From assembly GCA_023091665.1 (NCBI GenBank), contig JALJCQ010000014.1, positions 1,612,001 through 1,676,000 of the forward strand: DNA of 64,000 bases, written 5' to 3'. Origin of the DNA: Pythium myriotylum. Lineage: Eukaryota; Oomycota; Peronosporomycetes; Pythiales; Pythiaceae. Below, one piece after another: positions 12,623 through 22,459 of this stretch. Every line of letters begins with the position of its first letter. Position 1 is the first letter of the stretch. The notes under the pieces are model-generated. The model was not told the DNA's origin. It worked only from the letters and a program-made list of their open reading frames with translations, and ran no database searches. The position numbers and the translations under genes were made by a program.

Positions 12623-15340
12623 ATGAAGCCAGCGAACCAGATCGACTCGGCTCGCCCATCCCCCTCCGACCTCGACTTTGTGGGTGAGAACCCTCCCGCG
12701 CAGCTGCTCCGTCCCGTCTCTGCACAAGATTCGGGAAGTCTCACGCATTGTGAGCCACCATCTGGTCTGGATGGTGCCAGTAACACTGCCGACGACTCTG
12801 CGACGCCTGCGCCCGTATCTCACGTGACTTCGAAGTCAGTGAATGCGCAAGCCCCAGTCAGCTCCGGCACGACCACCACCTCCGCGGTCGACGACGCCGA
12901 CGCTCCTTCAACCGCCGACGGACCCGCCTCTACCGCCCGCATCGTGGATGTCGGTGCCGGTATGACGGTGCTCGTGACAGGCTCCGCTCCGGTGGCGTCT
13001 GGAGTCGAGATCTCCGTTGCGCTTTCCAGTTCGACCGACTCGCCCGCGAACACTGGGACTACTGCTGTCTCCGGTGGCGACGATGACGACGACGACTTGA
13101 TGATGGCGGCGACCTCGCTCCAGCTCAGTCTCGCCTCAAGCCCCGACGAATCAACTGTTGAAGACTCGACTACGACTGATTCGACCCCGGATCCGATTCC
13201 GGATGCTCAGCAACCGCCTGCCAGTGCGGCAGGTGCGACGCCTTCGCTTGGTGCTCTTCTACGCCGTCCAACCGAGATTCGCCGTGACAGAACTCCCGTC
13301 TCGGCGACCAGTCGTGTGGTGCTGCCTCGACCGTGTGCTGCGGATATCGAAGCGATTGACGCGCTGTACGAGAACGGTGGCGACTGGGCCTCGCTCTTCA
13401 CGTCAGTTGAACAAGCGCGCCCGTACGAGCTCCCGCGCGCTCGTTACGTCATGACCATCGACACTGGTCGCGCGTTCGAGCGTACCGGCATCAACAAGAT
13501 CATGGCGTCTTTTCTCAAGGACAACGGGAGCCCCGTGGTCACCGAGCAGATCAAGCTTCAAGAACTCGGCCAGATCTCCAAGGGTCGTGGCGGAGAAATC
13601 CGCGTCAAGGTCAAGTCACGTGCTGCGTGCGAACGCCTCGCGCGTCAGGAAGTCAAGATCCTCGGTGGCAAGTACATGTTCCAAGACTTCGACGTCCTCG
13701 CCGATCGCTTCTACATCGACATCTCGAGCGTCGACAGCAACTTCGACAACGAAGGTCTTCTGCGCGCGTTCTTCGACATCGGCAGCGAGCCGATTTACGA
13801 CACGTTCCGCGACGTCAACCTCGCGTCCGGAATGACGACAGCAACGTGGCGCGTCTACTTTCGAAGTGCGACGTGCCCACGAGCGCTGTGTGTGCAAGGC
13901 TTCACGTGCGACCAAGTCATCTTCGGCAACCGCATGTACCCAGCTTTGGCGCGCGACGCCGCGTTCCCGTCCCAGCGACGTGGTTTCGGTCAGGTGTCGC
14001 CACACGCTTTGGACTTGGACAAGATCAACCAGCCTACTCCGCCAGCACCAGTGCAACCGTCCGAGCCGGCTGCTCCGACTTCGTACGCAGACGCGGTGAA
14101 GAACGGTGTCTCGCAAGCGGAGTCCAAGTCGCAAGACTCTGCAAGCGTCATCTCGGTCGGTACGCACGCGGGATCGCTGTTGACGCCTCCGGGTAGTCCG
14201 CAGCCTGGAGCCAAGTCTCTGCCGCCGCCGCCACCGCCGCTCGGTCTGTCCGCGTCCAACGCAGATCGTCCGGAAAACGGAACCAAATCGACCAAGTCCA
14301 AGGGCAAGCGCTCGCGTTACGCCGACGACTTTGCCGACATGTTACAGAAGGCGCGACCGAAGCCCGTGCAAGGCATCGCGACAAGCAACTACTTCGAAGT
14401 GTTGAACTCCATCGAGTTCGAACTCGACTGCTGCAATGCGGCGCTCAACGAGTCGAGCCTGCCGCGGTTCCAGGTCGTGCCTCGCAAGGTCAAGGGTCCC
14501 GACACGATCAAGACCAGCAAGGAGTCGAGTCACTTCTTGACCAAGCACCACACTCTGGTCATGAAGACGAAGGAACCGACGTCAATCCAAGAGATCCTCG
14601 CCGAACTCGAGACGACCGAGCCCACCGCCGACCTCCAGCTCCAGTCGAACCATATCGCTGCAGCGGACGTTCGTGCGGAATCACTTCGGAAGACTCTCCG
14701 CAACACGGCCAACCCGGACACGATCGGCCATCTTGCCGGTGGGAAGTCTCCGCTCGCGTTCAACTCTGTGCTGCTCGGCGAGATGAGTGACCTCAGCGGC
14801 AACGTCAAGGAACTCGCACAGCTCCACATGATCAATCGTGTGTTGAGCGCGACTGATCCAAACTCGTGTACGACCTTCGCGCACAAGTGGGCTGCGCACT
14901 ACGGTGAGAAGCTGCCGAAGGATCGCAATGACATCTTCAAGATGACGGGACGGTGGTATCGTGATGAGCGGATGTCGGCGCTCTTGCGAGCCACGTGCGC
15001 GCTCTCGTTGTTCGAGTTGATGCTCATGTGCACGGCGCCGCAGATCTTCCAGAGCGACATGTGGATCCAGCGCCTTACCGGAGCTCCAGTCGGGTGGATT
15101 CCAGCACTCAACGGTCGTTTGCTCCACCCCAACGTGTTGTTGGCACTGCTGCGCTCCGACTTGGGCGCACAGATCTTTGCCGTGTGGGAGAAGATCCAGT
15201 GGCAAGGCGAGCTTCTCGACGACCTCGAATATCTTCGCACGTGCGGCTTGTACTTCTCCGACGACGAAGCGGTTCTCCAGCTTACGGCTGTCAACGGCGT
15301 CGCAACACTAGGTGCCGGACCGCTCTGCCTCGACTGCTAA
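12623..15340 (+). CDS. Retrotransposon ORF1 protein (copy 1)
   Basis: A 905-aa protein starting at the first ATG of the element. Residues 1 to about 190 are low-complexity, rich in Ala, Ser, Thr, Asp and Pro, with an acidic Asp run. Residues from about 265 to 440 look like a folded region of alternating strands and helices with conserved basic and aromatic positions. I suspect an RNA-binding fold like the RRM of L1-type ORF1 proteins, but I cannot prove it. A Pro-rich linker with a run of seven prolines and a Lys-rich patch follow, then a helical C-terminal part with the final Cys pair. No clear CCHC gag knuckle was found. In family terms it would coat the element RNA and act as chaperone in the ribonucleoprotein. 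It ends with TAA at 15,338-15,340, inside the ORF2 frame. Confidence 0.85.
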   Translation: MKPANQIDSARPSPSDLDFVGENPPAQLLRPVSAQDSGSLTHCEPPSGLDGASNTADDSATPAPVSHVTSKSVNAQAPVSSGTTTTSAVDDADAPSTADGPASTARIVDVGAGMTVLVTGSAPVASGVEISVALSSSTDSPANTGTTAVSGGDDDDDDLMMAATSLQLSLASSPDESTVEDSTTTDSTPDPIPDAQQPPASAAGATPSLGALLRRPTEIRRDRTPVSATSRVVLPRPCAADIEAIDALYENGGDWASLFTSVEQARPYELPRARYVMTIDTGRAFERTGINKIMASFLKDNGSPVVTEQIKLQELGQISKGRGGEIRVKVKSRAACERLARQEVKILGGKYMFQDFDVLADRFYIDISSVDSNFDNEGLLRAFFDIGSEPIYDTFRDVNLASGMTTATWRVYFRSATCPRALCVQGFTCDQVIFGNRMYPALARDAAFPSQRRGFGQVSPHALDLDKINQPTPPAPVQPSEPAAPTSYADAVKNGVSQAESKSQDSASVISVGTHAGSLLTPPGSPQPGAKSLPPPPPPLGLSASNADRPENGTKSTKSKGKRSRYADDFADMLQKARPKPVQGIATSNYFEVLNSIEFELDCCNAALNESSLPRFQVVPRKVKGPDTIKTSKESSHFLTKHHTLVMKTKEPTSIQEILAELETTEPTADLQLQSNHIAAADVRAESLRKTLRNTANPDTIGHLAGGKSPLAFNSVLLGEMSDLSGNVKELAQLHMINRVLSATDPNSCTTFAHKWAAHYGEKLPKDRNDIFKMTGRWYRDERMSALLRATCALSLFELMLMCTAPQIFQSDMWIQRLTGAPVGWIPALNGRLLHPNVLLALLRSDLGAQIFAVWEKIQWQGELLDDLEYLRTCGLYFSDDEAVLQLTAVNGVATLGAGPLCLDC

Positions 15341-18300
15341 AGCGGTCGAGGCGGACGCGGCCGAGGTCTCGTGGGAGAACATCAGTCTTTTGACGGTGAA
15401 CACCAACGGGATCAAGAAGAACGGCCACCTGTTGATCGAGAACCAGCTCATCAAGAACAGTCTCTCGTGCGTCCAAGAGACCAAGCTGCGCGACTCGCAT
15501 CATCGTGCAACGCTCCAATTCCACCATGACTCAAGATTTCAACACCGCCTCTTCGTCAGCGACACCAACGCGCACAGTCCAGTTGCCGTTGCTGCACGAT
15601 CGGGTGGCGTCATGACAGTGCTCCGCTCCGACTTTCCCGGCTTTCAGTCTGCTTGTGAGCAGTCTTCGTTGACTATTCAAGGCCGCTACTTGGTCGTCCG
15701 GGTCGTCGCGAACGGTGCTCCGATCTACATCCACAACGTGTACGCGCCAGTCGATAACTTCGAGAAGAAGGGGTTCTTCGAAGCGCTACCGTACGAAGTG
15801 TTCGAAGACAATGCGACTCACCTGGTGCTCGGTGACCTCAACACGCCACTTGACCCCCTCGTCGATGCGTCGGATCCAAGGGCGACAGGAACGACCGGCG
15901 GTAACGCGTGTGTGGCGTGGTTGGCCCAACTCGGTGTCGTGGATGCCTGGCGAATCCACCATCCCGACGAACGCGTCTACACTGGTCCACAGCCTCGACA
16001 CAACCGTCTCGACTACATCCTCATGTCGGAGGACTTCTGCACCGCGCTATACGGTGACTCCTCGTACTTTGAGCCCAAGGGTGCCGGCGACCATCTCGCA
16101 CATCAAGTTGTGTTGCGCGCGATGAGCCAGCCTCAAGGCCACGGGTACTGGCGTTTCCAGTCGGCGATGCTCGACTTCCCCGATATCGTTGAAGCTATCC
16201 AAGGCGAAGCGACGACTGTGCTTGCTGCGTTACGGCGCTCCTCCAACCCGGGCAAGGTGTGGCACAAGTGGAAGAAGGACATGCGTCGTCAGCTTCAAGC
16301 TCTGCAGCGCAAGCTGAAGCGTCAAGGTGAGACCGCCATCACCGAAGCTCGTCAGGCACTTGCCCACGCGGCTGCGGCATACCGGTCGGAGCGAAGCGAT
16401 CGCGCGCAGACGGTGTTCCAGACCGCACTGACGGCATACCAAGACAGCATCAACTCGGCGCGGCTTTACAACCAGGACTCGGCTTTCGACTTCCAGGCTC
16501 AACACGCGGAGATGTCATCCAAGTACTTCTTTCGACCGCTGGACGGATCCTTGCGGAGAGTCAGCATCGAGGAAGTGCGGCTTCGAGATGGCTCTGCCTC
16601 CAGCAACCCCGCGGATATCGCGGCTGTCTTCGGTCAGCACTGGGGCGGTATCATGGGCGATGTTGAGCGCGGTGGTGTTGTCGTCCAAGAGCCTGAGCAG
16701 AGCCAGATTGACCGGATGCTCGACACGATCGACCGCCGACTGTCTGAAGACGAGCAAAATATCCTCAACGCTCCGATCACAGCGGCGGACCTTGCTAGTG
16801 CAATCAAGAAGATGCGGGCATCGTCTGCACCCGGGATGGATGGGCTTCCAGCTTCGTTCTACCAAGTGGCTCCTGACGTCTTCGGTGAATGCCTCGAGAT
16901 CGTGTTCAACTACCAGCTTCAGCGAGGAGAGCTCCTTCGGTGTCAGCGCCAGTCTGCGATCAGTCTGCTGCACAAGAAGGGATCCCGAGCTGACCCAGGC
17001 AACTATCGCCCAATTGCTTTGATGGGTGTCGACGTGAAGGCACTGTCAAAGGTTCTCGCTTTCCGACTGCAGTTGTTCCTGACCAAGCTTGTGCACCAAG
17101 ACCAGAAGGCTTTCGTGCGTGGTCGCTCTCTGCATCACCACGTTCGTTTCGTGAGTGACCTGCAAGACCTCGTCACCGCGCGCGACGAGGAAGCCTACGC
17201 CATGTTCCTCGACTTTGAGAAGGCGTACGACCGCGTCAACTGGAACTACATGTTTCAGGTGCTCGATCGGATGGGATGTGGCGGGGCGTTCTCGGGGTGG
17301 GTGAAGCTCCTGTACACTCGACCACACGCGCATCTCATGATCAACGGATTCGTGCAAGACCCGCTCTGCCCAACGCGCGGAGTCAAGCAAGGTGATCCGC
17401 TGTCGGCGCTGCTGTTCTTGCTTGTTATCGAGCCACTCGGTAACCTGCTCCGCCAGCACGAAGAACATGGGATCTGCTTGACAGCGGATGCCACCGTCGC
17501 GAGTATTTTCTTCGCCGACGACTCGACGTTACTGTCGGGCTCTATCGCTGGTGTCGAGGCGCAACTTGGGTTGGTCGAAGAATACTGTCAAGGCTCCGGC
17601 GCCAAGCTCAACGTGAACAAGTGTGTGCTGATGTCGCTGCATCGAACGCGGCGATGCCCGGGCATACCAGGTGTGCAGGTTCTCGATGAAGACTCCACGG
17701 TCAAGTTCCTCGGTCTCCTGTTCGGTCAACGACGCACAACGGAATTGATTGTTGAAGACCTCGATCGACGCTTCTTTGACGGGTTCAAGCAGTGGTTTCG
17801 GCGCGCACGGACGCTCCAAGGCAGGCTCCTCGTCGCCCAGACCATGGTGCTCTCACGTCTGTGGCACTACACTGCTCACGTTGTTGTGCCGCCAGGACGA
17901 GTGAAGAAGTGGCAAGCCGCGCTACACCGGTTCGTCTTGAGTCGGCGCTACGAACGCGACGCTCGGCATGTCCAGTTGATCTCGAACGAATTTGTCAACC
18001 TGCCGCGCGAGTCTGGGGGTCTGCAGGTACCGAGTCTCGACGGTGTGCTCAAGCGACAGTCACTGCAGCTCCTGCTTCAGTTCACGGCAGCTTCGGCATC
18101 GACGACCGGCAACTGGACGGTAGCAGGAGTCGAGCTGCTGCGGATCAGTCTTCCGCGGTGGGGCCCGCAGAGGCCACTCGACTTTCTCTACGTCAGTCCG
18201 TGGCGGCATCGAGGCTCGATCGAGTGGGACCAGCTCTCTTCGTGGTGGCGTGCGGCCTGGAAGACTTGGTACGCTATCAAGTGGCCGGTGTCGTGGCTCG

Positions 18301-19478
18301 ACCTCCCTCCAGAAGACCGTCTTGCGTTTGCACTCGACCAACCGATCTGGTTCCATGGCGACAAGAACTTCCAGTTCCTCCCAACCAGCCGTTCCGACAC
18401 AACGCCGTCCCAGCATCGTTCTCTCAGCATGATTGCAGAGCCGCAACGAAGCTTCCGTCGGCAAGTTGCCCGTGTCTTTCAGTTGCGATCTCTTCGTGAC
18501 TTCGCTGGTGAAGGCGACAAGTGGCCGAGCGCGATCGAGTTTGCTGAGCGACATGTCGACTACACCCAAGTCTCCATCACCCCGTATCGACAGTACACGT
18601 GGCTGCTCAAGCTTCACGAGGAAGCCACGCAAGTTTTCGGGCGTCTCTGCACAATGTGCTCTGTCCCAGTCGATGGAGTGCTACCGACGGCGCCTGAGCA
18701 CCAACATCCGCGAGTCGGTGTGAAGATCAACGACCGTGTGTGCTGGGTGCCGCGCATTCCACGATCCCAACTGCTCCGCCTGGTGTGGCAAGCTCCAGAG
18801 CCGACGAGAACGCATCCGCTGTTCTTCCACGACCCTCGAGCGCCTACAGACGTGGTCCTCCGATTCAACAAGCTACGCAAGCGGCTTCGTGTGTTGCTTC
18901 TCCCGATATACGAAGACCTCCAGTTCCGCTTGGCGTACGGCTTGTTACCGACTCGCTCACGCTTCTCGTTCATGACGGTGGCAAATCCCGGCATCGTGTA
19001 CTGTGTTCGACCAGGCTGCAACTCAGTGGAGACGGCGCGTCATTTGTTCTTCGAGTGTGTGCTGCCGACTGTGATATGGCGCGACATCTTCCGTGATATG
19101 TCGGTGTTCTTCACATCTCGACCCTCCTGGACCGACATTGTCTTCGGTAAAGCCATCCGCGTTGCTCCCGTGTGGAAGGACCACACAGAAGAAATCCAAG
19201 ACCTGTGGCAAGTCATCCGTGCTGTGGTGCTTCACCTGTTGTGGACTGAACGCAATGGGCGACTGTTCAACGGGCGGTCCCCGATGCCAACAATTGCAGC
19301 ACTGCGTGTGGTGTATACGACTGTGGGTGCTCATGTGCGTGCGTGTCTTCGACGTGTGTACGACGATGCGCAGCGTGCTTCGCTTCAGGTTGTGTTGTCA
19401 AGTCTCCAGTCTACGCCTTCGCTTGGTGCCTTCATGCAAAACAACATGGGGTTGTTTGCAGTTCGCTTTTTGGCATAA
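15312..19478 (+). CDS. Retrotransposon ORF2: AP endonuclease, reverse transcriptase, zinc knuckle (copy 1)
   Basis: An open frame of 1388 codons between a TAG at 15,309-15,311 and the stop at 19,478. The N-terminal 250 residues are an exonuclease-endonuclease-phosphatase domain: VNTNG near residue 28, QETKL at 55-59, YAPV, LGDLN and a terminal GDH. The reverse transcriptase follows, with NYRPIAL, LDFEKAYDRV (Asp634), GVKQGDPLSALLF and the catalytic FADD at 734-737. Near the C-terminus C1231-X4-C1236-X7-H1244-X4-C1249 forms a zf-RVT-type knuckle. The endonuclease should nick the tRNA-Cys gene and the RT prime from the nick. The first ATG (Met101) lies after the NTNG and QETKL motifs. Normal initiation would therefore lose the endonuclease, and expression probably needs a +1 frameshift from ORF1 or a non-AUG restart. 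Confidence 0.93.
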   Translation: MPDRSASTAKAVEADAAEVSWENISLLTVNTNGIKKNGHLLIENQLIKNSLSCVQETKLRDSHHRATLQFHHDSRFQHRLFVSDTNAHSPVAVAARSGGVMTVLRSDFPGFQSACEQSSLTIQGRYLVVRVVANGAPIYIHNVYAPVDNFEKKGFFEALPYEVFEDNATHLVLGDLNTPLDPLVDASDPRATGTTGGNACVAWLAQLGVVDAWRIHHPDERVYTGPQPRHNRLDYILMSEDFCTALYGDSSYFEPKGAGDHLAHQVVLRAMSQPQGHGYWRFQSAMLDFPDIVEAIQGEATTVLAALRRSSNPGKVWHKWKKDMRRQLQALQRKLKRQGETAITEARQALAHAAAAYRSERSDRAQTVFQTALTAYQDSINSARLYNQDSAFDFQAQHAEMSSKYFFRPLDGSLRRVSIEEVRLRDGSASSNPADIAAVFGQHWGGIMGDVERGGVVVQEPEQSQIDRMLDTIDRRLSEDEQNILNAPITAADLASAIKKMRASSAPGMDGLPASFYQVAPDVFGECLEIVFNYQLQRGELLRCQRQSAISLLHKKGSRADPGNYRPIALMGVDVKALSKVLAFRLQLFLTKLVHQDQKAFVRGRSLHHHVRFVSDLQDLVTARDEEAYAMFLDFEKAYDRVNWNYMFQVLDRMGCGGAFSGWVKLLYTRPHAHLMINGFVQDPLCPTRGVKQGDPLSALLFLLVIEPLGNLLRQHEEHGICLTADATVASIFFADDSTLLSGSIAGVEAQLGLVEEYCQGSGAKLNVNKCVLMSLHRTRRCPGIPGVQVLDEDSTVKFLGLLFGQRRTTELIVEDLDRRFFDGFKQWFRRARTLQGRLLVAQTMVLSRLWHYTAHVVVPPGRVKKWQAALHRFVLSRRYERDARHVQLISNEFVNLPRESGGLQVPSLDGVLKRQSLQLLLQFTAASASTTGNWTVAGVELLRISLPRWGPQRPLDFLYVSPWRHRGSIEWDQLSSWWRAAWKTWYAIKWPVSWLDLPPEDRLAFALDQPIWFHGDKNFQFLPTSRSDTTPSQHRSLSMIAEPQRSFRRQVARVFQLRSLRDFAGEGDKWPSAIEFAERHVDYTQVSITPYRQYTWLLKLHEEATQVFGRLCTMCSVPVDGVLPTAPEHQHPRVGVKINDRVCWVPRIPRSQLLRLVWQAPEPTRTHPLFFHDPRAPTDVVLRFNKLRKRLRVLLLPIYEDLQFRLAYGLLPTRSRFSFMTVANPGIVYCVRPGCNSVETARHLFFECVLPTVIWRDIFRDMSVFFTSRPSWTDIVFGKAIRVAPVWKDHTEEIQDLWQVIRAVVLHLLWTERNGRLFNGRSPMPTIAALRVVYTTVGAHVRACLRRVYDDAQRASLQVVLSSLQSTPSLGAFMQNNMGLFAVRFLA

Positions 19479-19610
19479 AAGCGATTTCCTGCCGTTTCTT
19501 CTTCTTCAGTGCGGGTGCTTGCTTTCAATACTGGCTCGAAACCAACCTCGTTTTGGAATCAGAGCGTACCCTCGCGGCCGAAGTCAAGCGAAACCACTAG
19601 CACAAGAAAC

Positions 19611-19687
19611 CTCCCCGAGGTGGGGATCGAACCCGCGCGACCGACAACATCGGGGTCCACGCTCATAACCATTTGAGCTAACCGCAG
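19611..19687 (-). other. tRNA-like segment in 3' UTR (element copy 1)
   Basis: On the minus strand, antisense to the element, there is an A-box-like TTAGCTCAAATGG, a possible D arm GCTC/GAGC, an anticodon-like loop ATGTTGT and a T-arm-like GCGGGTTCGATCCCC with a good B box. The acceptor stem does not pair, and I see only three good pairs in the anticodon stem. I call it a degenerate tRNA-derived sequence, not a tRNA gene. The loop would read GTT if aligned as a tRNA. Confidence 0.5.
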
Positions 19688-19869
19688 TTATCCAACCGAT
19701 GTGCTAAAACAAGTACCTAGACCAGTCAAGACCAACGGAAGTCAACCAACAACTCAACAATTGAAGCTCCCAGCCTCGTCACATACTAGTCAAGTGTATA
19801 ATATTCATCGACGAGGTAGATTAGAGTAGTCATAGTCGCATTAATTTTAGTTAATACAGACGCCTTGAA

Positions 19870-19885
19870 ACTGAGCTACCCGCGC
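19870..19885. repeat. Right target-site duplication of element 1
   Basis: Same 16 bp as 12,513-12,528. It is an isolated 5' fragment of tRNA-Cys, joined to the native tRNA 5' flank (GTCGAAACC and onwards). The remaining 55 nt of the tRNA are absent here, so this is a fragment and not a gene. Confidence 0.93.
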
Positions 19886-21110
19886 GTCGAAACCAGACTC
19901 CTACGCTCACTCAACAAACCCCGCTTTGACAATACACTTGGACAACTTTCACATTACACCAACAACAACACAATACACACATCATCGCCTCCACGCGAAC
20001 AACTAACCAACAAACCGCCACAACCAGATACACACACGCCACCACACGCCGCACCGGCGCACACGGATCCCAACAACCCAACACAACGCTCCCCACACTA
20101 CACCCCCACCGCATGCCATTGCTTTACCCTCTACGCACACATTACCCAGACCCCAGACCCCAGACCCCAGATCCATCTGACCATCCATCCCTACGTGGTG
20201 ATACACAGCTCCTTCCGAATGCGTGTGACCCCGCACTGCTGTCAAACACCCGACCCAAATGCCATCCATCCATCCGACGCCGTCCACGACTCGATTGGCC
20301 TATACGTCTGCCTACCGATCATGCTTGTCAGCCCGTTATCTCGTCGTACTATCATTCTCTCACGCATGATGAGTGCTATCCTCACATCAACGAAACCAAA
20401 AGCCAAACTGAACTCGGAACCGCGACCGCGACCGCGACCGCGACCGCGACCGCGACCGCGACCGCGACCGATACCGAAACCGCGACCGAAACCGAAACGA
20501 GCATCCCGCTTGCCTTCCGGTTGATGCCACCCCACACAGGTGGGCTGATCCGTCCTTCATCCTTCGCCTCGTGTCGTCTGTGCGAGCTGAGCGAAGGTGT
20601 CTATTGTCCACACAGGATCTCGACTCAACTGCGCGTATGTGTTGGCACGACAGACTCGAACGACTACACCAACCTGAACGTGGTCGATGGACTCGTAGTT
20701 GGGACCCACCCACTCACCCACCCACGCTGGGTCCGCGGTGAGGGGCTAGAACCAACGAGTGCGAGGGGATTGAAGCCGCATGCGTGGGAACAAGTGCGGG
20801 GGTTGGTGCCGACTCCTGGTTCACCTTGTCAGCTGAACGCACACGCTGGTTAGATGGTGACATGCTCGTCAAATGGAGCCAACATGCGGGCAGCGGTGGA
20901 GTGTGGAAAGAAAGACAAGCAAGCACGACGAAGAGCGAGCATTGTCGAGGATAGGATGAGGGTGACGGGAAGGAGGTGATAGATAATGTGCTGGTGTGTG
21001 TGTTTGTGTTTGATTGTGTGGTGGTTAGTTGTGTTGTTTTATTGTTTTGGTTGTTGTAGTATGCGGTGTGTTTGTGTATGTGAGTGGAGTCGGGCGTGGA
21101 TCAAAAAGAA

Positions 21111-21181
21111 GCGCGAGACCGGGTTCGAACCAGTGACCCTTCGAGCTGCAATCGAAAGCTCTACCACTGAGCTACCCGCGC
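21111..21181 (-). tRNA. tRNA-Cys (GCA), middle block copy 1
   Basis: Same 71-nt sequence as the copy at 906-976. Confidence 0.96.
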
Positions 21182-22388
21182 GTCGAAACCAGACTCCTAC
21201 GCTCACTCAACAAACCCCGCTTTGACAATACACTTGGACAACTTTCACATTACACCAACAACAACACAATACACACATCATCGCCTCCACGCGAACAACT
21301 AACCAACAAACCGCCACAACCAGATACACACACGCCACCACACGCCGCACCGGCGCACACGGATCCCAACAACCCAACACAACGCTCCCCACACTACACC
21401 CCCACCGCATGCCATTGCTTTACCCTCTACGCACACATTACCCAGACCCCAGACCCCAGACCCCAGATCCATCTGACCATCCATCCCTACGTGGTGATAC
21501 ACAGCTCCTTCCGAATGCGTGTGACCCCGCACTGCTGTCAAACACCCGACCCAAATGCCATCCATCCATCCGACGCCGTCCACGACTCGATTGGCCTATA
21601 CGTCTGCCTACCGATCATGCTTGTCAGCCCGTTATCTCGTCGTACTATCATTCTCTCACGCATGATGAGTGCTATCCTCACATCAACGAAACCAAAAGCC
21701 AAACTGAACTCGGAACCGCGACCGCGACCGCGACCGCGACCGCGACCGATACCGAAACCGCGACCGAAACCGAAACGAGCATCCCGCTTGCCTTCCGGTT
21801 GATGCCACCCCACACAGGTGGGCTGATCCGTCCTTCATCCTTCGCCTCGTGTCGTCTGTGCGAGCTGAGCGAAGGTGTCTATTGTCCACACAGGATCTCG
21901 ACTCAACTGCGCGTATGTGTTGGCACGACAGACTCGAACGACTACACCAACCTGAACGTGGTCGATGGACTCGTAGTTGGGACCCACCCACTCACCCACC
22001 CACGCTGGGTCCGCGGTGAGGGGCTAGAACCAACGAGTGCGAGGGGATTGAAGCCGCATGCGTGGGAACAAGTGCGGGGGTTGGTGCCGACTCCTGGTTC
22101 ACCTTGTCAGCTGAACGCACACGCTGGTTAGATGGTGACATGCTCATCAAATGGAGCCAACATGCGGGCAGCGGTGGAGTGTGGAAAGAAAGACAAGCAA
22201 GCACGACGAAGAGCGAGCATTGTCGAGGATAGGATGAGGGTGACGGGAAGGAGGTGATAGATAATGTGCTGGTGTGTGTGTTTGTGTTTGATTGTGTGGT
22301 GGTTAGTTGTGTTGTTTTATTGTTTTGGTTGTTGTAGTATGCGGTGTGTTTGTGTATGTGAGTGGAGTCGGGCGTGGATCAAAAAGAA

Positions 22389-22459
22389 GCGCGAGACCGG
22401 GTTCGAACCAGTGACCCTTCGAGCTGCAATCGAAAGCTCTACCACTGAGCTACCCGCGC
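22389..22459 (-). tRNA. tRNA-Cys (GCA), middle block copy 2
   Basis: Same 71-nt sequence as the copy at 906-976. Confidence 0.96.

Larger units (their letters stand above)
12529..19869 (+). mobile_element. tRNA-Cys-specific APE-type non-LTR retrotransposon, copy 1
   Basis: A 7341-bp full-length element with a short 5' UTR (about 94 nt), ORF1, ORF2 and a roughly 390-nt 3' UTR. There are no terminal repeats and no poly(A) tail. It ends in an AT-rich stretch followed by ACAGACGCCTTGAA. It lies between a 16-bp duplication of the tRNA 5' end, as expected from target-primed reverse transcription with staggered nicks. The endonuclease is of the AP (APE) type and the reverse transcriptase plus C-terminal zinc knuckle place it with the L1/Tx1 group. 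That group is known to include site-specific members in U2, 5S rRNA and tRNA repeats. Both ORFs are open, so the element may be active. The clade assignment is from motifs only, not a tree. Confidence 0.93.

Noticed and set aside
13616..14167. Several 80-190-codon frames inside the ORF1 and ORF2 regions on other frames
   Set aside because: They are shadow frames of GC-rich coding sequence, identical in layout in both elements only because the elements are near copies.
12529..19869. LTR retrotransposon or group II intron
   Set aside because: No terminal repeats, protease, RNase H/integrase order or intron RNA domains. An AP-endonuclease domain N-terminal to the RT, plus a target-site duplication, fit a non-LTR element.
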